Assembly: GCF_032921865.1 (NCBI RefSeq)
Contig: NZ_CP136684.1
Span: 1,098,501-1,162,500, forward strand
DNA length: 64,000 bases
Reading direction: 5' to 3'
From: Thalassospira lucentensis
GTDB taxonomy: Bacteria; Pseudomonadota; Alphaproteobacteria; Rhodospirillales; Thalassospiraceae
Shown: positions 15,001-23,753 of the stretch, piece by piece
Layout: every line of letters starts with the position of its first letter
Numbering within the stretch: position 1 is the first letter of the stretch
Notes under the pieces: generated by a model
What the model saw: only the letters and a program-made list of their open reading frames with translations
Told to the model about the DNA's origin: nothing
Database searches by the model: none
Translations under genes and position numbers: made by a program

Positions 15001-17998
15001 TGCTCTGCGAAAGATCGACGGTTACCGCATCGGTCGCATCGGTATAGCTGACGGTATCAGTACCATCGCCGCCCTGGATATGATCATTGCCAAGACCGCC
15101 GCGCAGGAAATCATCACCCGAACCGCCCTGCAAAACGTCATTGCCGGTACCACCAACCAGAAGGTCGCTGCCTTCGCCACCCTGAAGAATGTCGTCTTCG
15201 GAGCCGCCATAAAGGCTGTCATTGCCTTCACCACCCTGCAAGACATCGGCACCGGCACCTCCATCAAGGGTGTCGTCGCCAAGGCCGCCCTGCAGCACAT
15301 CGTTACCAAGACCACCATCCATGACGTCATTGCCGCCACTGCCCTGCAGGGTGTCATTCCCGGCAGCCCCGCCAAGGAAATCATCACCATCGGAGCCATG
15401 GACAATGTCGTTCCCCGATGTCGGGGTGTTGTCATAGATATTGGTATCGTCGCCGGTCTCATTTCCGCTGTCGGTAGCACCACCTCCGGTATCGCCACCA
15501 GTCTCATCACCGGCCTCATCCCCGGCTTCGGAATCCGTCTCGCCGGTGGTCTCACCATCCGTCTGCTCGCCCGATGTGCTGTCGCCACCTTCAGCACCCG
15601 CGTCAATCGGGTCTGCTTCGCCATCGGTGGTTTCGCCGCCGGTCGTATCCTCGCCGTCGCCTTCATCCGTGCCAGCATCTTCACCAACAGTCTCATCGCC
15701 AGTCTCATCACCGGTCGCGTCACCGGAAAGACCGGTTTCATCCGCACCGGATTCCGGCGATGTTTCTGCCCCGGCCTGAAGGCCGCTATTGGTGTTTTCC
15801 TGTTCGGTCTGGTTCTCTGCCCCGGATGGCTGTTCTTCGCCGTCCGTGCTGTCATCACCATCATCCGACACAGGCGTATCTTCGTTCAGAACGTCTTCGC
15901 CCGCACCATCCGAACCGCCGAGGCTGTCATATTCGGCACCGTCACCCGCGTTCGTTTCATCGCCTTCTGCGTCCGAACCGGTTTCAACAGAGGGTGTTTC
16001 CTGATCGGGCGTGGTTTCTCCGTCGGTGACCTCATTCGATGCCTCACCGGAAGTCTCACCGTCGGTTTCGGTCGAAGAGCCTTCTTCGGTTCCGGATGTT
16101 TCCGAACCGTTTTCTGCCAGAGCATCTTCGCCTTCCGTCACCGGATCGGTCGAACCTTCATCGGTGGTGTCCGCGGGATCGGCGCCATCCGTACCATTTG
16201 ACGTGTCTTCGCCAGATGCACCGGCTTCACCCGAACCATCACCCGATGCCGTATCACCCGGCTCGTTCGGGGATGCGTCATCGGATGCGTCATCCTGCGC
16301 GCCGGTTTGCGTATCGCCGGTCTGCGTCTGATCACCGTCGGTGGTCGATCCGGTTTCAGTTTCCTGCGACGCACCACCGGCATTGCCAGAACCATCCATC
16401 TCGTCACTGCCGGTTTCCGATACCGTATTGGTATCGGCGCCAGCATCAGAGCCCGCTTCGGCCCCATTCTGATCGGTCGGGGTTGTTTCATCACCACCGG
16501 TGTTCGGATCGGTTTCTTCATCCGTTCCGGCATCACCGGTGGTTTCATCACCTTCGCCCGAACCGGTGTCGGTTTCGGTATCGGTTCCCGTGTCGGTTTC
16601 TGCGTCGCCGGTTTCCTCGGTGATGGTGTCATCACCCGAGCCACCGGATGCAGCATCATCGCCAGCCCCGCCATCGGTTTCTGGCTGGGAGGTATCCCCA
16701 CCGCCACCGGAAGAAGCCTGATCACCCGTTTCGCTACCGCCCGTATCACCGCCGGACGTATCAGTTTCGCCCGACACCGGATCATCCGACGGGTCTGATG
16801 CCCCACCGGTGGTATCCCCAACATTTGACCCAGCAGTATCGCCGGTCGTTTCACCAGAATTTTCAGAACCGCTGTCCGCACCGGTATCGGTCTCGGCTGC
16901 CGTATCACCGCCTGATGCATCGTCATTTGCCGTGCCGGAATCCGTATTGCTGCCGGTTTCAGATGCGGTATCACCATCTGTCTCCGTGCGGCTTTCGGCT
17001 GCACCGTTTTTCAGATCAACAACCACACCCTGTTCGGATGTGCTGTAATCAAGGGTGTTGCGACCCGCGCCACCGTCAATCGTGTCATTGCCGCCACTGG
17101 CACCAAAGGTATCGTCGCCTGCACCACCCGAAAGCGTATTGTTTCCGGCATCCCCGCGCAGGACATCATCGCCCGATGTCCCGGTCAGATTTTCGATATT
17201 GCTAAATGAAACGGTATTGCTGCCGCTGGCACTGCCTGCCATACCGGTCGAAAGATCGGCGGTCACGGCATCATCGGACCCGTCAAATGACAGCGTATCT
17301 TTACCAGACCCGCCATCAACAGCATCGCTGCCGCCATTGCCCGAAATCACATCGTCGCCAGACGTGCCCTGGATCACGTCATCACCCGACGTCCCGTCAA
17401 TGACGGTTGCATCACCCGACGACGGATCGCCGGAGCTGTCCAGCGCGACATCCGTCAGTTTCGGGGCATCAACAAGGGTGATTTCGGAAAGCTGGGCAAT
17501 CGTAATGCCCTTAAGCGTAAGCTGATCGCCAGTCGTAAAAGTAATGACGACATTACCCTGACCGTCATCCGACGCACGCGATACCAGGTCGGCCGCACTT
17601 TCGATGCCGAGATCATCAAGTGCCAGATAATCTTCGCCAAGGGTGAAATCGGTAATGGTCGCCTGACCAAATCCGGCCTGCAAAACGAATGTGTCGCGGC
17701 CTTCGCCACCAGTCACTTCATCCTGACCCTCGCCCGGTACCAGGATATCGTTGCCCGCGCCACCAACCAGCGTGTTGTCGCCCGCATCCCCGATCAGGAT
17801 GTCGTTATACGACGTGCCGATGACGTTCTGGATATTGGTGAAGACCTGCGTTGCAGGGGATTGTGAACCCGTCTCGCCCGACGAACCGGAATCGGAATTA
17901 CCCGCAGCAGAGCTATCCTCTGCGCGGTCATCCAGTACCTGTTCGATATCGGCATCGGTTAAACCGGTGCCATCGTCTTGATTGGCGGGCGAGGCCAA
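1..17998 (-). CDS. Giant RTX (hemolysin-type calcium-binding repeat) protein, C-terminally truncated by the window edge
   Basis: One continuous minus-strand frame (plus-strand codons starting at positions 2 mod 3), sampled in frame at the left edge and near 4.5, 7, 9, 10.2, 12, 13.5, 15.4, 17 and 18 kb; at least 5,999 residues, with no stop before base 1. The chosen start is TTG at 17998-17996, because an in-frame TAG lies just upstream, no ATG or GTG follows it closely, and AGGGAG sits 7 nt before it. Residues 1-55 are an acidic leader without a signal peptide. Then come RTX nonapeptides (GGxGNDTLxGG), nine capping modules of the form TDFD...IDL...L...VI.L..GDTITLxGV...L...NFxGI (near 17.6, 14.7, 13.0, 11.9, 10.7, 7.2, 5.9, 3.6 and 1.7 kb), an acidic linker and a non-RTX domain. 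Family knowledge: such proteins leave by type I secretion with a C-terminal signal and fold on extracellular calcium. No N-terminal LapA-like retention module is seen, so release is more likely than anchoring (inference). Function (adhesin, S-layer-like coat, other) is unknown. Confidence 0.95.
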   Translation of the reverse strand, partial: MASPANQDDGTGLTDADIEQVLDDRAEDSSAAGNSDSGSSGETGSQSPATQVFTNIQNVIGTSYNDILIGDAGDNTLVGGAGNDILVPGEGQDEVTGGEGRDTFVLQAGFGQATITDFTLGEDYLALDDLGIESAADLVSRASDDGQGNVVITFTTGDQLTLKGITIAQLSEITLVDAPKLTDVALDSSGDPSSGDATVIDGTSGDDVIQGTSGDDVISGNGGSDAVDGGSGKDTLSFDGSDDAVTADLSTGMAGSASGSNTVSFSNIENLTGTSGDDVLRGDAGNNTLSGGAGDDTFGASGGNDTIDGGAGRNTLDYSTSEQGVVVDLKNGAAESRTETDGDTASETGSNTDSGTANDDASGGDTAAETDTGADSGSENSGETTGDTAGSNVGDTTGGASDPSDDPVSGETDTSGGDTGGSETGDQASSGGGGDTSQPETDGGAGDDAASGGSGDDTITEETGDAETDTGTDTETDTGSGEGDETTGDAGTDEETDPNTGGDETTPTDQNGAEAGSDAGADTNTVSETGSDEMDGSGNAGGASQETETGSTTDGDQTQTGDTQTGAQDDASDDASPNEPGDTASGDGSGEAGASGEDTSNGTDGADPADTTDEGSTDPVTEGEDALAENGSETSGTEEGSSTETDGETSGEASNEVTDGETTPDQETPSVETGSDAEGDETNAGDGAEYDSLGGSDGAGEDVLNEDTPVSDDGDDSTDGEEQPSGAENQTEQENTNSGLQAGAETSPESGADETGLSGDATGDETGDETVGEDAGTDEGDGEDTTGGETTDGEADPIDAGAEGGDSTSGEQTDGETTGETDSEAGDEAGDETGGDTGGGATDSGNETGDDTNIYDNTPTSGNDIVHGSDGDDFLGGAAGNDTLQGSGGNDVMDGGLGNDVLQGGLGDDTLDGGAGADVLQGGEGNDSLYGGSEDDILQGGEGSDLLVGGTGNDVLQGGSGDDFLRGGLGNDHIQGGDGTDTVSYTDATDAVTVDLSQSTATGGAGNDVLQMVEDVIGSDFDDHITGDDGNNVLIGGDGIDTLTGGAGDDTLTTGSGKDDIELTENFGSDTVTDFNIAEDTVDLSKLGVTDFATLQAMMSDDGNGNTVIDFGEQGVLTLEGVSSDSLVADNFRGFGRIFESDGDDVAEGTDGDDALYGFDGNDILGGGAGDDVISGGYGNDTLSGGLGNDTLRGQEGIDTVDYSGANGSVNVDLAAGSATGADGNDVLDRIENVIGSNYDDTISGDSGVNVLQGGAGNDTITGRDGNDTLDGGAGDDTFVAEAGNDTYIGGAGNDTLDLSARDGAQTVNLVSGTVTDNTSGEVDTVSSVENIVSGAGNDILVGDGANNIISAGAGDDVVAGGGGDDTLDGGEGTDTIALGGETGAVVDLAAGTIQTNSGTSTITNFENVRGSATSDIISGDDGNNILTGLAGDDIIAGGGGDDTLDGGVGIDTADYSDVDAAMDVNLDAGTASGDGNDTLIDIENVSTGDGNDIVRGTAGQNVIDTGAGNDTVFGGAGSDTLSGGEGFDTLSYSDAAGNPIGGVTVDLEAGTATGSDFVDQINGFEQVEGSTGNDRMLGSSGSDILKGGAGNDTIDGRAGADTLSGGAGSDTFVISADSDNDLITDFDPENDIIDIQGIDGLELFSDIADFIGVDGDGNATITIGDSVVTLQGVDPDSLTFRNFEGIRSLDGTENADTLVGTSRSDVIDGKAGNDSISGNAGNDTIAGGAGNDVISGDVGNDVIDGGTGNDTISGGVGNDVIDGGEGNDFITGEAGDDSIDGGLGNDVIVGGTGSDALDGGEGTDTVSFQDSATGVNVDLAASSATGQGTDTLANFENVSGSSHNDTLSGDNQNNVLSGGAGSDILDGRDGDDLLLGGAGNDTLIGGAGNDSLVGGDGSDTVDYASAEGSVQVNLGSGSATGSAGTDILEEIENAAGSDFDDVLTGSDGTNTISGGAGNDLINGGAGNDHLAGGAGADTFIFNGSSGEDKIADFDIAEDRIDLRSFGLPNWEALKSLIETNANGDAVISINDQTLTLTGVSPDQLAADNFVGIESLGATEGDDVLVGTGFDEVIDGLGGNDTIQGGAGVDTVYGGSGNDTLSGGLGNDTLDGGDGQDTVDYSAESAVTVDLNTGSGFTSNVNSDTLVDIEDVTGSNFSDTIIGDAQNNTLRGLGGNDSIDGGAGDDRIEGDAGNDDLSGGAGNDQILGGTGNDILNGGLGDDQLVGGAGQDLADYSDAEGAVSVDLTSGTASGAAGNDTLSEIENVSGSDFDDILAGDSANNTIAGGSGNDTVSGGAGDDLLSGGDGDDVIDGGTGTDTISFVGSDAVTVDLGAGTAVSEAGTDTISNVENVIGSAGSDTIIGNDGVNVISAGTGNDVIRGGAGDDTLSGGGGSDIYKLSAGDGRDTVTDFDVNADQIDISELAIDTYDELYNRMSVNADGDLVVDFGDDTSMVLKGVSLDQISANNFIGIRDIAGTSGDDILTGTDGADTLSGLDGNDTLDGLAGNDVLLGGAGNDLLDGGVGDDTLDGGAGNDTADYSDKTADMQVSLEGGTASGGGENDTLLNIENVIGGAGNDVLTGNDEGNILAGGAGDDLLVGLGGDDTLFGGAGNDTVSYQNADGGVNVDLSALSATGAEGQDKLIDIENVTGSEFDDTLKGDAGANVLNGGAGDDLFTATQGNDTLIGGDGVDTVDYGAATGGISANLSTGDVSGLGQDKVTGIENIIATQFADTLVGNEAANTLSGEDGNDIIAGGGGDDTLLGGRGNDTISGGAGADFIDGGEGNDTVDYSNNLNGITIDLETGETNAENGDQVLNVENVVGSNLNDTITGSSGDNTLIGGAGNDVFNASAGNDVISGGSGTDGVDYSASEGAVNVDLQGGTVTKVDGTDTLSGIEDATGSAFDDTLTGTSGANSLAGGAGNDIINAGGGDDTVSGGTGDDTLRGGAGIDTLDYSKASGGQVVNLVTGVATGADGTDDISGFENVTGTDFDDTLIGDNANNVLSGGAGNDTLSGGSGNDVLDGGAGNDTFVGEAGDDTYIGGAGSDIIDFSNAQSGMNISLENNIATGADTGTDTLSDIEQIVATNFDDTIAGSANADTISAGAGNDIISGGVGSDIISGGAGNDLIDGGAGNDTLDGGDGEDTVSYNSASGGVSVDLQTGVVGGSEGDKVANFENIAGSRFDDILKGDAGRNTLDGGAGNDTLDGRDGDDVLLGGAGNDVIRGGGGADTIDGGEGSDTLDLSDVSGDLTVDFTAGTATDGTVTDIFSNIENLVTGDGNDVITATDEANVINAGNGDNTVIGADGSDTLSTGSGEDYVSGGAGSDVIDTGAGNDTVDGGEGNDIISAGSGNDFVTGGAGNDFINTGDGNDTVDGGTGIDTIATGEGDDVVLGGEGNDVIDSGTGNDTVDGGVGADTITAGAGDDHVTGGEGNDVISGGGGADILDGGAGDDILRAGAGDDVLIGGEGLDTATYSDATGGLVIDTMNNTVSGTGTGTDTLDGIEIIEGSGFSDTFVGGEGTDIFLGGAGDDTFDAGVGNDILTLGTGADQVVFRPGDGNDTITDFNPTVDVIDLTDFNIAGFDALKSQFSEDDDGNLVITLDSGDTITLNNIQAGSLTAANFIGVDVRLGTENADEMVGGNGGDIINALGGDDTVLGGDGNDRLIGGSGDDILSGDAGDDTLVGNSGSDTLIGGAGTDTVDYSTESAGIVGDLTAGTVTGGDGNDVVDGIENLTGTLFADTLIGTDGNNTLSGLAGDDMLVGGEGNDVLDGGADSDTVDYSAATGAMNVNLTTGTAIGQGNDTLANIENVVGSDFNDTINGNAADNTVTAGAGNDVINVGSGDDVVDAGSGDDEITGGAGSDTLSGGTGNDVLDGGADNDTLSGGTGDDIIQAGTGDDWIYGDTGDDIIDGGDGIDTADYSNVEGPVVVDLVNQYASGSGGNDIVRNVERVIGTDFADTLIGADGVNTLDGGSGNDTLFGGDGDDVIITGDGEDMIVVTPGGGSDTVTDFDVNEDVIDLSSYGIEDYSDLADRMFDDANGNAVISLGPGESITLEGVSVDDLGPDNFFGYVTIEGTEFDDVLQGSQLGDEINALDGDDIVDGGAGDDVINGDAGNDTLIGGAGDDELNGGDGNDTADYSDTSEGVTVDLSTGSATGAAGNDTLDSIENVTGGDGDDILIGDENANILDGGEGNDTVYGNDGDDTLIGGEGDDTLSYEGAEEGVSVDLANGTATGGAGNDVIDGFETVIGSDHADTISGDDASNVIEGGAGDDVLAGGGGDDTILGGAGNDTLQAGTGNDTLVGGDGTDIADYSDRTDPVVVDLAAGTGTTADGNDTLIDIEGATGGSGNDTLLGSDGDNILSGGAGDDTLSGGAGNDTFAGGAGADLVDGGAGDDVLAFDGDHVAASGETTDHVGSPTTDGTGDVADISGKNLSDDSFVGGEGNDTLQAGDGDDAIILDRDHAGGGATNPSIVDIESINAGAGNDVVDLTSEAHSYGDVTIDGGAGDDTLWANDGDDVILGGAGSDNILGGAGADNIDGGADNDIIDGGTGNDIIAGGAGDDTIMAGIGDDTLSGGDGSDTLDMSAANGATIDLANGTAGSDATGSDSITGFENVIATDGDDTIIGNAADNTIDAGAGNDTVSIDAGNDHLDGGDGIDTLDLSGTSGGVTVDLATGTANGAQTGSDTIANFENVTGSADADTITGSDAANTIDGGAGDDVIDGGAGDDVLSGGAGNDTLAAGDGNDTLSGGDGADVFVFEDGSDADLVSDFDIASDVISLPDIGVSSWTELQPLLSDGPDGAVITLPSGGTVTLSGVAVGDLTPDHFAGIENVGTPGDDTLGGGSGDDTVGAGDGNDTVDGGDGNDTVDGGDGDDSVGAGTGDDSVGGGAGNDTVDGGEGNDSVDGGDGDDSVGGGSGDDSVGGGAGNDTVDGGDGNDTVDGGDGNDSVGGGAGNDTVGGGAGDDTVDGGEGDDTLDGGDGNDTLIGGPGTDTLSGGAGDDVLEFGADRAGQSGDTTDHAGSPGVDGTGEIADLDGLGISDDQYDGGDGIDTLVGTSGGDAIILDRDHENGSANPSISGVEIIETGDGDDVVDLTSQVHSYGDVTVDGGAGHDTIWTSAGDDSVLAGDGNDHINTGAGSDVIDAGAGDDDIAAGSGDDVIAAGDGNDVISSGDGNDTVDAGAGDDTIIGDAGNDTLAGGDGTDTLDLTNADGGAVIDLENGTASSTETGSDSISGFEQVVTGAGDDTISGSSTDDTISSGAGNDTIDGADGNDRIVAGDGNDVVSDGAGSDYVDAGTGDDTVIAGSGDDSLDGGQGNDTIDMRNATSGATVNLAAGSAQSAETGSDSISNFENVTTGSGDDELTGSDANNVMAAGAGNDTLDGGAGDDTLSGGAGNDSFVFADGTDDDVVTDFAVGTDKLTLDGTGIETWTQLRDLITGNSLGDAVINLPSGGTITLQGVNPLDLSADDFTGVTDGGTPYDDSLTGGDGDDVIDALAGDDIVDGGAGNDTIDGGAGNDTLTGGSGDDTVDGGAGSDTLGGGTGNDELNGGDGADTLSGGSGDDTLDGGSGDDVLNFEADGTAASGDTTENTGSPGVDGTGELANIGGKNISDDTFIGGDGTDTLNLTGGSDALILDGSKLGDGQTTGSTIETRTFGLTDSASSGAVQAAWSDANLYAFDFGTSYVGEDGKLNLAAADDTVTFDGNGIGNNGGSPAGSQINHNGNTGESEAVVVDLGANARNATVQVSNLIAAEHGGEVGSWQAFDADGNLVASGVLDESTISYTSGGVGTATISVTDSLGNPVEFRYLAFESEPYADGSSGGDSSDYFVRSITFDAVVEETVTDGARLDGIEVINAGEGNDVVDLTSDTIAYGDVTINGGGGNDTLWANEGDDRINGELGDDNLYGGAGDDYLDGGYGRDVLDGAEGSDTLIGGQGNDTLRGGEGDDIIHGGGDIDTVTYDDAASGVNVHLANYTATGGAGNDGIYWVENVVGSAHDDII
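455..1090 (-). other. Non-RTX domain embedded in the giant protein (about 210 residues)
   Basis: Here the GGxGxD rhythm stops for about 210 codons. The reading frame encodes a mixed sequence with alternating hydrophobic residues (for example [20 protein letters not shown] and [16 protein letters not shown]), typical of a beta-sandwich. It is followed directly by a VVDLTSxxxAYGDVTI block and more RTX repeats. I do not recognise the family. By analogy with other giant RTX proteins it could be a ligand-binding or structural module; this is inference. Confidence 0.6.
3050..3490 (-). repeat. Highly regular 27-bp (nonapeptide) RTX repeats with a 108-bp higher-order period
   Basis: This is the most homogeneous RTX stretch, repeatedly encoding DGGDGNDTV or GGGAGNDSV. 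The string gccaccgtcgaccgt recurs at 3200, 3308 and 3416, exactly 108 bp apart, which equals four nonapeptides. This points to recent unit duplication or gene conversion. Confidence 0.85.
15430..17000 (-). other. Acidic low-complexity linker of the giant RTX protein (about 520 residues)
   Basis: Within the same frame the RTX repeats are replaced by a stretch made almost only of D, E, G, S, T, A, N, Q and P (for example [18 protein letters not shown]), with very few hydrophobic residues. It separates a short N-terminal RTX head from the main RTX body. It is predicted to be disordered and strongly negative. On the opposite strand it gives long open frames that are not genes. Confidence 0.85.
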
Positions 17999-18070
17999 GG
18001 CTTTGCTCCCTACTTGGGACTAATTTTTCAATCCATTTTCATGGAAGGCAATCAACCATCCATATACACT

Positions 18071-18099
18071 AGTATAGACCCCAATCAAGAGCCCATCAA
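18071..18099 (-). promoter_or_regulatory. Putative sigma-70 promoter of the giant RTX gene
   Basis: The minus strand reads TTGATG, 17 nt, TATACT, about 75 nt before the TTG start. The -10 region overlaps an imperfect palindrome (TATACACTAGTATA on the plus strand, 18063-18076) that could be an operator. This suggests the RTX gene can be transcribed separately from its secretion genes. Confidence 0.5.
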
Positions 18100-18160
18100 C
18101 GGAAGATGAGCACCAGAATCGGTAAATCACATTTTTTTCATGTTTTACGGGGATTTGGAA

Positions 18161-18191
18161 GGCGAAATTCGCCTCTGACAGAATCTGTCAG
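18161..18191 (-). terminator. Two adjacent small hairpins after the membrane fusion protein gene
   Basis: CTGACAG-AAT-CTGTCAG (18175-18191) and GGCGAA-A-TTCGCC (18161-18173) are perfect inverted repeats lying back to back in the 237-bp gap between the fusion-protein gene and the RTX gene. No U-run follows, so they may act as an attenuator, an mRNA stabiliser or an operator rather than a simple terminator. Confidence 0.35.
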
Positions 18192-18235
18192 GTTGTATAG
18201 GGTGGATATAGACACCCCAAATCGGGCGCCAGTGC

Positions 18236-19540
18236 CTATTGTTCGCGGAATGCGCGATCAAAACTGTCGGTGATCGGGGCAAACAGATAGGCGAGAATCG
18301 TTCTGGCACCGGTCACGATTTCAAGCTGTGCGGCCATTCCCGGCGATAAAATCATGCCTTCATGTTCGGCAAGACTTTCCGAATCGATTTCGATCATCGC
18401 CTGAAAATACGGGCGGCCTTCCGGATCGGTCAGACGGTCCGGCGAAACATCGGACACAATGCCCTTTACTGGCGCAAACCAGCGCTGGCTGAACGCCGTC
18501 ACCCGGATATTAACCTCAAGCCCCTCATGCACGACATCAATATCGTTCGGCGATACCCGTGCCTCGATCACAAGCTTGTCATCTTGTGGCACGATTTCAA
18601 GGACTTGCGCACCGGGCGGGATCACCCCGCCAACGGTCGAAAACTGCAAATTGGTGACCGTCCCGGAACGCGGGGCCTTGATGTCGGACCGCACCAGAAT
18701 ATCCTCGGCCGACCGCAGCCGTTCATTCAGGTCGGAAATCTCGCCCTGGATATCGCGAAGCTCGGTATTGATGGTTTGCAGATTGTCGCGCGTGAGCTGC
18801 GCCTGACTGGATTTGACCTGCTGGATCTGCTGTTCGATGCGCGCAATATCGGCCGAAAACCGCCCGATATTACCCAGAATTTCAACCAGACGGCTTTCAA
18901 GCTGAAGCAACCGGGTCCGTCTGGCATAGCCAAGATCGACCATCGGTTTGACCATCGCCAGCTCTTCCTTGACGATGCCAACCTGCTGTTCGGCGGCGGT
19001 TTTCTGTTCGCGCGTGCCAATAATCTCGCGGCGCAGTTCCTTGATCCGTTCGTCATAAAGGTCAAGTTCACCGCGAAACGCGCTCATCCGGCTTTGAAAC
19101 AGGGTTTCCTGCGATTCCACAATCCCGGCATATTTCGGATCATAAAGCGGCGCGGGAAACTGAATTCTGTCCTTGTCGCCACGCTCGGCGATCAGGCGCG
19201 CCTGTGTCGCCAGCGCATTGAGATACCGGTTGTTAAGCAGGTCATAACTGGCCCGCGCACGCGTATCGTCCAGCCGGATCAGAACATCCCCGCCCTGCAC
19301 GCGCGCACCATTGCGCACCAGAATTTCGCGAATGATCCCGCCTTCCAGATGCTGGACACTCTGGCGGCCCGAAAACGGTGCCACCACGCCGCTTGCCGTC
19401 GCGGCCGAGTTGATGCGCGCGGTTGCCGCCCACAAAATCACCGACCCGACACCCAGGATCAGGATCAGAAGGCCGATCCGCACAAGCGGTCTGACATCGG
19501 TTTCAAGTTCGCGCGCGGTCGGAAGCTGCACCCCTGCCAT
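18236..19540 (-). CDS. Type I secretion membrane fusion protein (HlyD/PrtE family)
   Basis: 434 residues. This is the periplasmic adaptor that links an inner-membrane ABC exporter to a TolC-type outer-membrane channel. Visible parts: a short cytoplasmic N terminus, one transmembrane helix (about residues 21-40, LVRIGLLILILGVGSVILWA), the lipoyl-like half motif with SGRQSVQHLEGGIIREILV, long coiled-coil hairpins with several LR..I.....Q heptads (about 150-290), and the HlyD C-terminal barrel (RSGTVTNLQF...GGVIPPGAQVLEIVP). Length is normal for the PrtE/HasE type. Its ATG overlaps the stop of the upstream ABC gene by one base, so the two are translationally coupled. It is followed 237 bp later by the giant RTX gene, its likely cargo. 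No tolC is present in the window. Confidence 0.93.
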   Translation of the reverse strand: MAGVQLPTARELETDVRPLVRIGLLILILGVGSVILWAATARINSAATASGVVAPFSGRQSVQHLEGGIIREILVRNGARVQGGDVLIRLDDTRARASYDLLNNRYLNALATQARLIAERGDKDRIQFPAPLYDPKYAGIVESQETLFQSRMSAFRGELDLYDERIKELRREIIGTREQKTAAEQQVGIVKEELAMVKPMVDLGYARRTRLLQLESRLVEILGNIGRFSADIARIEQQIQQVKSSQAQLTRDNLQTINTELRDIQGEISDLNERLRSAEDILVRSDIKAPRSGTVTNLQFSTVGGVIPPGAQVLEIVPQDDKLVIEARVSPNDIDVVHEGLEVNIRVTAFSQRWFAPVKGIVSDVSPDRLTDPEGRPYFQAMIEIDSESLAEHEGMILSPGMAAQLEIVTGARTILAYLFAPITDSFDRAFREQ

Positions 19541-21864
19541 CAGGCACCACCCTGTCTGCGACCAGCCGATCCTTCAACCACGCGAAGCTGCGGCGGATCG
19601 CTGCGTTTCGGGCGCGGGGCCGATGCTGGCTGTTCTGCGGCGGCGCGTTCGGCGGCACGTCGTGCCTTGCGGGCTTCTTCCCGCGCGGCGGCCTTTTTGG
19701 CCAGAACCTGCGCACGTGCTTCCTTGCGACCGGCTTCAAGGGCGGCTTCGCGGGCGGTCTTGCGCGCGCTCAGCCTTTGTTTTTCCTGTTTTTCACGGGC
19801 GATACGCATCCGTTCCGCACGTTCATCCGCCGTTGCCGCGGCCTTTTTACGGGTCGCCGGGCGCATGGTCATCATGGTGCCGCCCGGGGTCGGTTGCGGC
19901 ACCATTTCGGTGCGCTCGATCCCGGCCGTTGCCTTGGCCTGCGCGGCACGGCTGGCCTGTGCCCGGGTCGGCGTCGGCGTCGGCGTCGGCATGATGCCTG
20001 CCGGCAGGGGCGGCTGTTCAGGTGTCTGATTTTGCGACGAATTCTTTTCAATGATCGGGCGTGGTGCATCCGGATTGGGCACGGCAATCCGTTTGGGCGT
20101 GATCCGCATTTGTCCGTCACGCGCCGGTTCGGTCGCGGGCGAGGCCATTGGGGCGGGAGGAGGCGCAATCATCTGATCGGCCTTGGCCCGCACCGGCACG
20201 ACCTGAATCTGCCCGTTGGCAAGGGCAAGGATCGCATCGGCCCGCAAAAGAATTTCGCGTTCGTGACTGACGATAAAGGTCGTGATCCCGGCCCGGCGCA
20301 CGATGTCAATCAACGCACTGATATGACCAACACCATTGTCATCAAGGGCGGTTGTCGGTTCATCCAGCAGCAACAGGCGCGGCCGCCCGAACAGCGCCGC
20401 GGCAAGGGCAATAAGCTGTCGCTGCCCGCCCGAAAGGTTGCGCCCGCCCCGTTCAACCCGGGTTTCATAGCCATCGGGAAGATCAAGGATGAATTTGTGC
20501 GCCCCGGCCAGCTCGGCCGCCTGAATGATGTCGCGCATTTCCGCATTGCCAAGACGCGCGATATTTTCGGCAATCGTCCCCGGAAACAGGAACGGGTTCT
20601 GCGACAGATAACCAACCTGCGGGCCAAGTTCACCGCGATCAATGCGCGATGCTTCGATCTCGTCAAGTTTGACCGATCCCGATCCGGGCACCCAGATGCC
20701 CATGATCAGCTTCAAAAGGGCCGTTTTACCAACCCCGTTGAACCCGGCGATGGAAATCACCTGCCCCGGCCCGGTCTTGAAGGAAAATCCCTTGAACAGG
20801 ACGTTTCGGCTGCCCGGTGGTGCAAAGACCAGCCGGTCAACAGTCACCGACATACCGCGCCCGCGCGGCAGCGGGGCCGTATTCGTCTGACGTTTATCCA
20901 GAAGGATCTTGTTCAGCCGTTCGAAAGAATTGCGTGCCGAATTCCAGCTCCGCCATGCCGAAACCGCCCCATCAAATGGGGCAAGCCCCCGCATCCCCAT
21001 GATCATGGATGCCACCATGATCCCGATCGTGATGCTCTCAGTCAGCACCAGATAGGCACCAACACCGATAAAGCAGACCTGCATCGCCAGACGAATGAAA
21101 TGCGAAAGCGTGGTCGATGTTCCCACCCGGCGGCTGGCCTGACCTTCCCAATACAGGGCATCGGACTGGTCTGCCTGCCAGCGCTGGCGCGCGGACGGGG
21201 TCATGCCCATGGCTTCCATCGCCTCGGCATTGCGGATATAGGTTTCTTCCTGCGCGATGCCCCGGTTCTGGCTTTCTTCGGACCGGTCGACCGAAATCTT
21301 TGCCGCCGCCTCGTTGGCAATCGCAATCAGGATCAGGATCGTCGCCCCGGCACAGGCCACAAGCCCAAGGCGGGTATCAAAGACGAAAACCACACCGATA
21401 TAAACCGGCGCCCACATGAAATCGATCAGGGTAAAGGGACCCGATCCGGTCAGAAACCCGCGCAGACCATAAAGATCGCGCAACGGTCGCTGGCGCATAT
21501 TGTTACCGCGTGCCGCCTGCTGCACGACATGGGCAAACAGATCGCCGCCAAGCCGAAGATCAAGCGCGGTGCCAACCCGGATCAAAAGGCGGGAACGCAA
21601 CTGTTCCATCGCCGCAATAAAGACCAGGACAAGCACGATACCAAGCGTCAGCAACAGCAGCGTATCAACACTGCGGCTGGAAAGGACACGGTCAAATACC
21701 TGCATCGAATAGATCGGGATGACCATGTTCAGCATGTTGATGACCATGCTGAATCCGCCGACAAGGGCAATCGACCGCCAGAACACCCGTTCCAGCGGGG
21801 TGCGATCCCCTTCCCGTGTCGCGCCCGCCTTGCGGACCGACTGGATTTTGTCCAGCAGGGTCAT
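19540..21864 (-). CDS. Type I secretion system ABC permease/ATPase (PrtD family) with long basic C-terminal tail
   Basis: 774 residues. This inner-membrane exporter would drive secretion of the neighbouring RTX protein by ATP hydrolysis. It has a transmembrane domain (about residues 30-310) and a nucleotide-binding domain with Walker A GFNGVGKT, the ABC signature LSGGQRQ, Walker B RLLLLDEPT and a switch His in FIVSHER. It lacks the N-terminal C39-like domain of HlyB, which fits the PrtD/AprD class. PrtD proteins usually end near 560-590 residues; this one continues for about 216 more (559-774). The extension has a proline-rich stretch (TPTPTPT) and then a K/R/A/E-rich, helix-prone basic segment. 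Start ATG has AAGGA 6 nt upstream. It is the first gene of the operon. Confidence 0.93.
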   Translation of the reverse strand: MTLLDKIQSVRKAGATREGDRTPLERVFWRSIALVGGFSMVINMLNMVIPIYSMQVFDRVLSSRSVDTLLLLTLGIVLVLVFIAAMEQLRSRLLIRVGTALDLRLGGDLFAHVVQQAARGNNMRQRPLRDLYGLRGFLTGSGPFTLIDFMWAPVYIGVVFVFDTRLGLVACAGATILILIAIANEAAAKISVDRSEESQNRGIAQEETYIRNAEAMEAMGMTPSARQRWQADQSDALYWEGQASRRVGTSTTLSHFIRLAMQVCFIGVGAYLVLTESITIGIMVASMIMGMRGLAPFDGAVSAWRSWNSARNSFERLNKILLDKRQTNTAPLPRGRGMSVTVDRLVFAPPGSRNVLFKGFSFKTGPGQVISIAGFNGVGKTALLKLIMGIWVPGSGSVKLDEIEASRIDRGELGPQVGYLSQNPFLFPGTIAENIARLGNAEMRDIIQAAELAGAHKFILDLPDGYETRVERGGRNLSGGQRQLIALAAALFGRPRLLLLDEPTTALDDNGVGHISALIDIVRRAGITTFIVSHEREILLRADAILALANGQIQVVPVRAKADQMIAPPPAPMASPATEPARDGQMRITPKRIAVPNPDAPRPIIEKNSSQNQTPEQPPLPAGIMPTPTPTPTRAQASRAAQAKATAGIERTEMVPQPTPGGTMMTMRPATRKKAAATADERAERMRIAREKQEKQRLSARKTAREAALEAGRKEARAQVLAKKAAAREEARKARRAAERAAAEQPASAPRPKRSDPPQLRVVEGSAGRRQGGA

Positions 21865-21903
21865 TGTGTTCCTTCCCGAAACCCCGTTCGCAGCAAGTCT
21901 TGT

Positions 21904-21931
21904 ATCATATCAAATATGGTGCACGCGCCAA
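21904..21931 (-). promoter_or_regulatory. Putative sigma-70 promoter of the type I secretion operon
   Basis: The minus strand reads TTGGCG, 16 nt, TATGAT, about 40 nt before the ABC transporter ATG. It is a reasonable match by eye only. The rest of the 21865-22309 gap contains no gene I can support. Confidence 0.35.
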
Positions 21932-22309
21932 ACGACCCGCGACAAACCTGTTACGAGCCACCTATCCGATTGCATAAGCACTATTCTAGGGCAACATATA
22001 AGGATGTGTTAACAAATTAAGGAAGTTCAACGATTTGCGGGCAATAATGCCGTCTTTCGCACATCCCCAGATGCGATCATTGGCGGCGAATCCGGACCGG
22101 CCCGCAACGCCCTGCCATCAAACAGATGGCCGAAACTTACGGGCAACATACTGGAAATCATCCATTTTCCGGTTTGAATTGCGCGATCTCAAATCCATAC
22201 CACGGCTTTTGGCATAACCTTGACACCACCTGCCGGAAAATTCTCTGCCCTTGCTGTTCCGGCGCAAAGGAACAACTTTTCATACAGGGAAAGAGAATCG
22301 GTAAACCGC

Positions 22310-23215
22310 ATGGAAAACGACGAAAACAACCAGTCAGATCTCCCCGGCTTCCTGCAACGCTTTCTTGCCATCAGCCCGGGGGGCGCTTCGCACACCTTTC
22401 CTTTGATGGCCTGCATGGCGGGTGTTCTTGCGGCCTGCGCATGGATGCTGGGCGGATTGTCGATGGCGATTTCGGCTGCGATTGCGGTTGCGCTGATGCT
22501 GATGCTTGCCCCCATGGTTTCACCCGAAATCCTGATGAAGCTTCTGCGTGCCCGGCCACTCGATAGCGGATCATTCCCCGCCATTCATGAAATGGCGGCC
22601 ATGCTGGCACGCCGTGCCGGGCTTGATTACCTGCCCAAACTTTTCCTTCTGCCGGGCAAGGGGGTCAATGCGATCACCACCGGCACGGCCGAGGATACCA
22701 CCATCGCAATCTCCAGCGACGCCCTGCATGACCTTTCCCCGCGCCAGATGCGCGCCCTTCTGGCGCACGAGATCGCCCACGCATGGCATGGCGATACCCG
22801 CATCCTTCTGATGACCGATGTTCTGTATCGCGCGACCTGGACGGTGGCCCTGTTCGGATTGATGGTTTTCATCTTTGGCGATCTGAACCCGCCGGCATGG
22901 ATGATCATCATTTTCGGGGCGGTGCCCACGATCAGCTTCCTGTTGCAGCGCGCAGTAATCCGGGATCGTGAATTCATTGCCGATCACGGCGCAAGCGACC
23001 TTCTGAACGGACCCGAAGACATGATTGATGCGCTTTTGCATATCGACCAGATCAATCGCCGCCGCCTGCGTCTGATCGCCTATCGCAGCACGCAACCGCC
23101 ATCCCTGCTCGATACCCATCCCTCGGTCGGCGCCCGCATCCGGGCACTGCGCGACCTTAAACCGGGCACATGGCAGAAATTCTTTGAAAACCGGCGTCCG
23201 CCCGGCGCAAACTAG
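22310..23215 (+). CDS. M48-family zinc metalloprotease, membrane-bound (HtpX-like)
   Basis: 301 residues from the ATG at 22310. A longer reading from TTG at 22220 lacks a convincing ribosome site. A hydrophobic N-terminal pair (about residues 30-75) is followed by the catalytic LLAHEIAHAWHGD (HExxH zinc motif), another membrane pair (about 185-225) and the downstream glutamate in RDREFIADHGAS. This is the standard M48B layout for membrane-protein quality control. It is divergent from the secretion operon. Length is typical of HtpX-like proteins, but identity to HtpX itself is not certain. Confidence 0.85.
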   Translation: MENDENNQSDLPGFLQRFLAISPGGASHTFPLMACMAGVLAACAWMLGGLSMAISAAIAVALMLMLAPMVSPEILMKLLRARPLDSGSFPAIHEMAAMLARRAGLDYLPKLFLLPGKGVNAITTGTAEDTTIAISSDALHDLSPRQMRALLAHEIAHAWHGDTRILLMTDVLYRATWTVALFGLMVFIFGDLNPPAWMIIIFGAVPTISFLLQRAVIRDREFIADHGASDLLNGPEDMIDALLHIDQINRRRLRLIAYRSTQPPSLLDTHPSVGARIRALRDLKPGTWQKFFENRRPPGAN

Positions 23216-23245
23216 TTCGACCTCACAACAACGACGTCCTCTTCC

Positions 23246-23578
23246 ATGCCCATATCGCCCACGCCAGATCAGGAACTTGGTCCCTGCCCGATTTGCGGGC
23301 GAATGATGGTCGCGGGCGACAGTGTCGACCGGCATCACTGGACGCCAAAATCAAAGGGCGGCACGGATACCGAATGGCTGCACCGGGTCTGTCATCGCAT
23401 GATCCATCGGCTGTTTGATGAAACGACGCTGGCGCGCGATCTCAATACACCCGAAAAAATCATCCCCCATCCCGATATGCAGACATTCATCCGATGGATA
23501 CGCAAAAAACCCGTTGATTATGTCGACTGGCCGGAAAATGCCGGACGATACGGGCGCAATCGTCGCCGCAGCCGTTAA
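23246..23578 (+). CDS. Small HNH-fold protein
   Basis: 110 residues. It carries the HNH/zinc-finger pattern CPICG ... DRHHWTPKSKGG ... HRVCHRMIH, meaning a CxxC knuckle, the catalytic-type HH and a closing CHxxxH. Such short HNH proteins are common in Alphaproteobacteria and are annotated as HNH endonucleases. Substrate and role are unknown. It sits 30 bp after the protease gene in the same direction and may be co-transcribed. No restriction or phage partner is seen nearby. Confidence 0.7.
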   Translation: MPISPTPDQELGPCPICGRMMVAGDSVDRHHWTPKSKGGTDTEWLHRVCHRMIHRLFDETTLARDLNTPEKIIPHPDMQTFIRWIRKKPVDYVDWPENAGRYGRNRRRSR

Positions 23579-23717
23579 AATCACGAAAATCGACAACAGC
23601 CGATTGCATTTTACCGCCGACATAAAGGTTTACCTTGCGTGGCCGGGCCGATATACGGCCCCAGTTTTGCGGCGACAAATCCGGTCGCAATTGGCACTAT
23701 GACAAACGATCAGCTTT

Positions 23718-23733
23718 AGGGTCCTGACCCTAC
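23718..23733. repeat. Short palindrome TAGGGTC-CT-GACCCTA
   Basis: A 16-bp inverted repeat lies 20 bp before the marC-like start. Its reverse strand shares the 12-mer TAGGGTCAGGAC with the tip of the MITE-like element at 32802-33066. It may be a highly deleted relic of that element, or an operator. Confidence 0.35.
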
Positions 23734-23753
23734 GAACGGACAAAGGAAACCAG

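Noticed and set aside
18362-20029. A 555-codon plus-strand frame opposite the secretion genes
   Set aside because: It lies entirely antisense to well-supported HlyD and PrtD family genes and has no domain or start signal.
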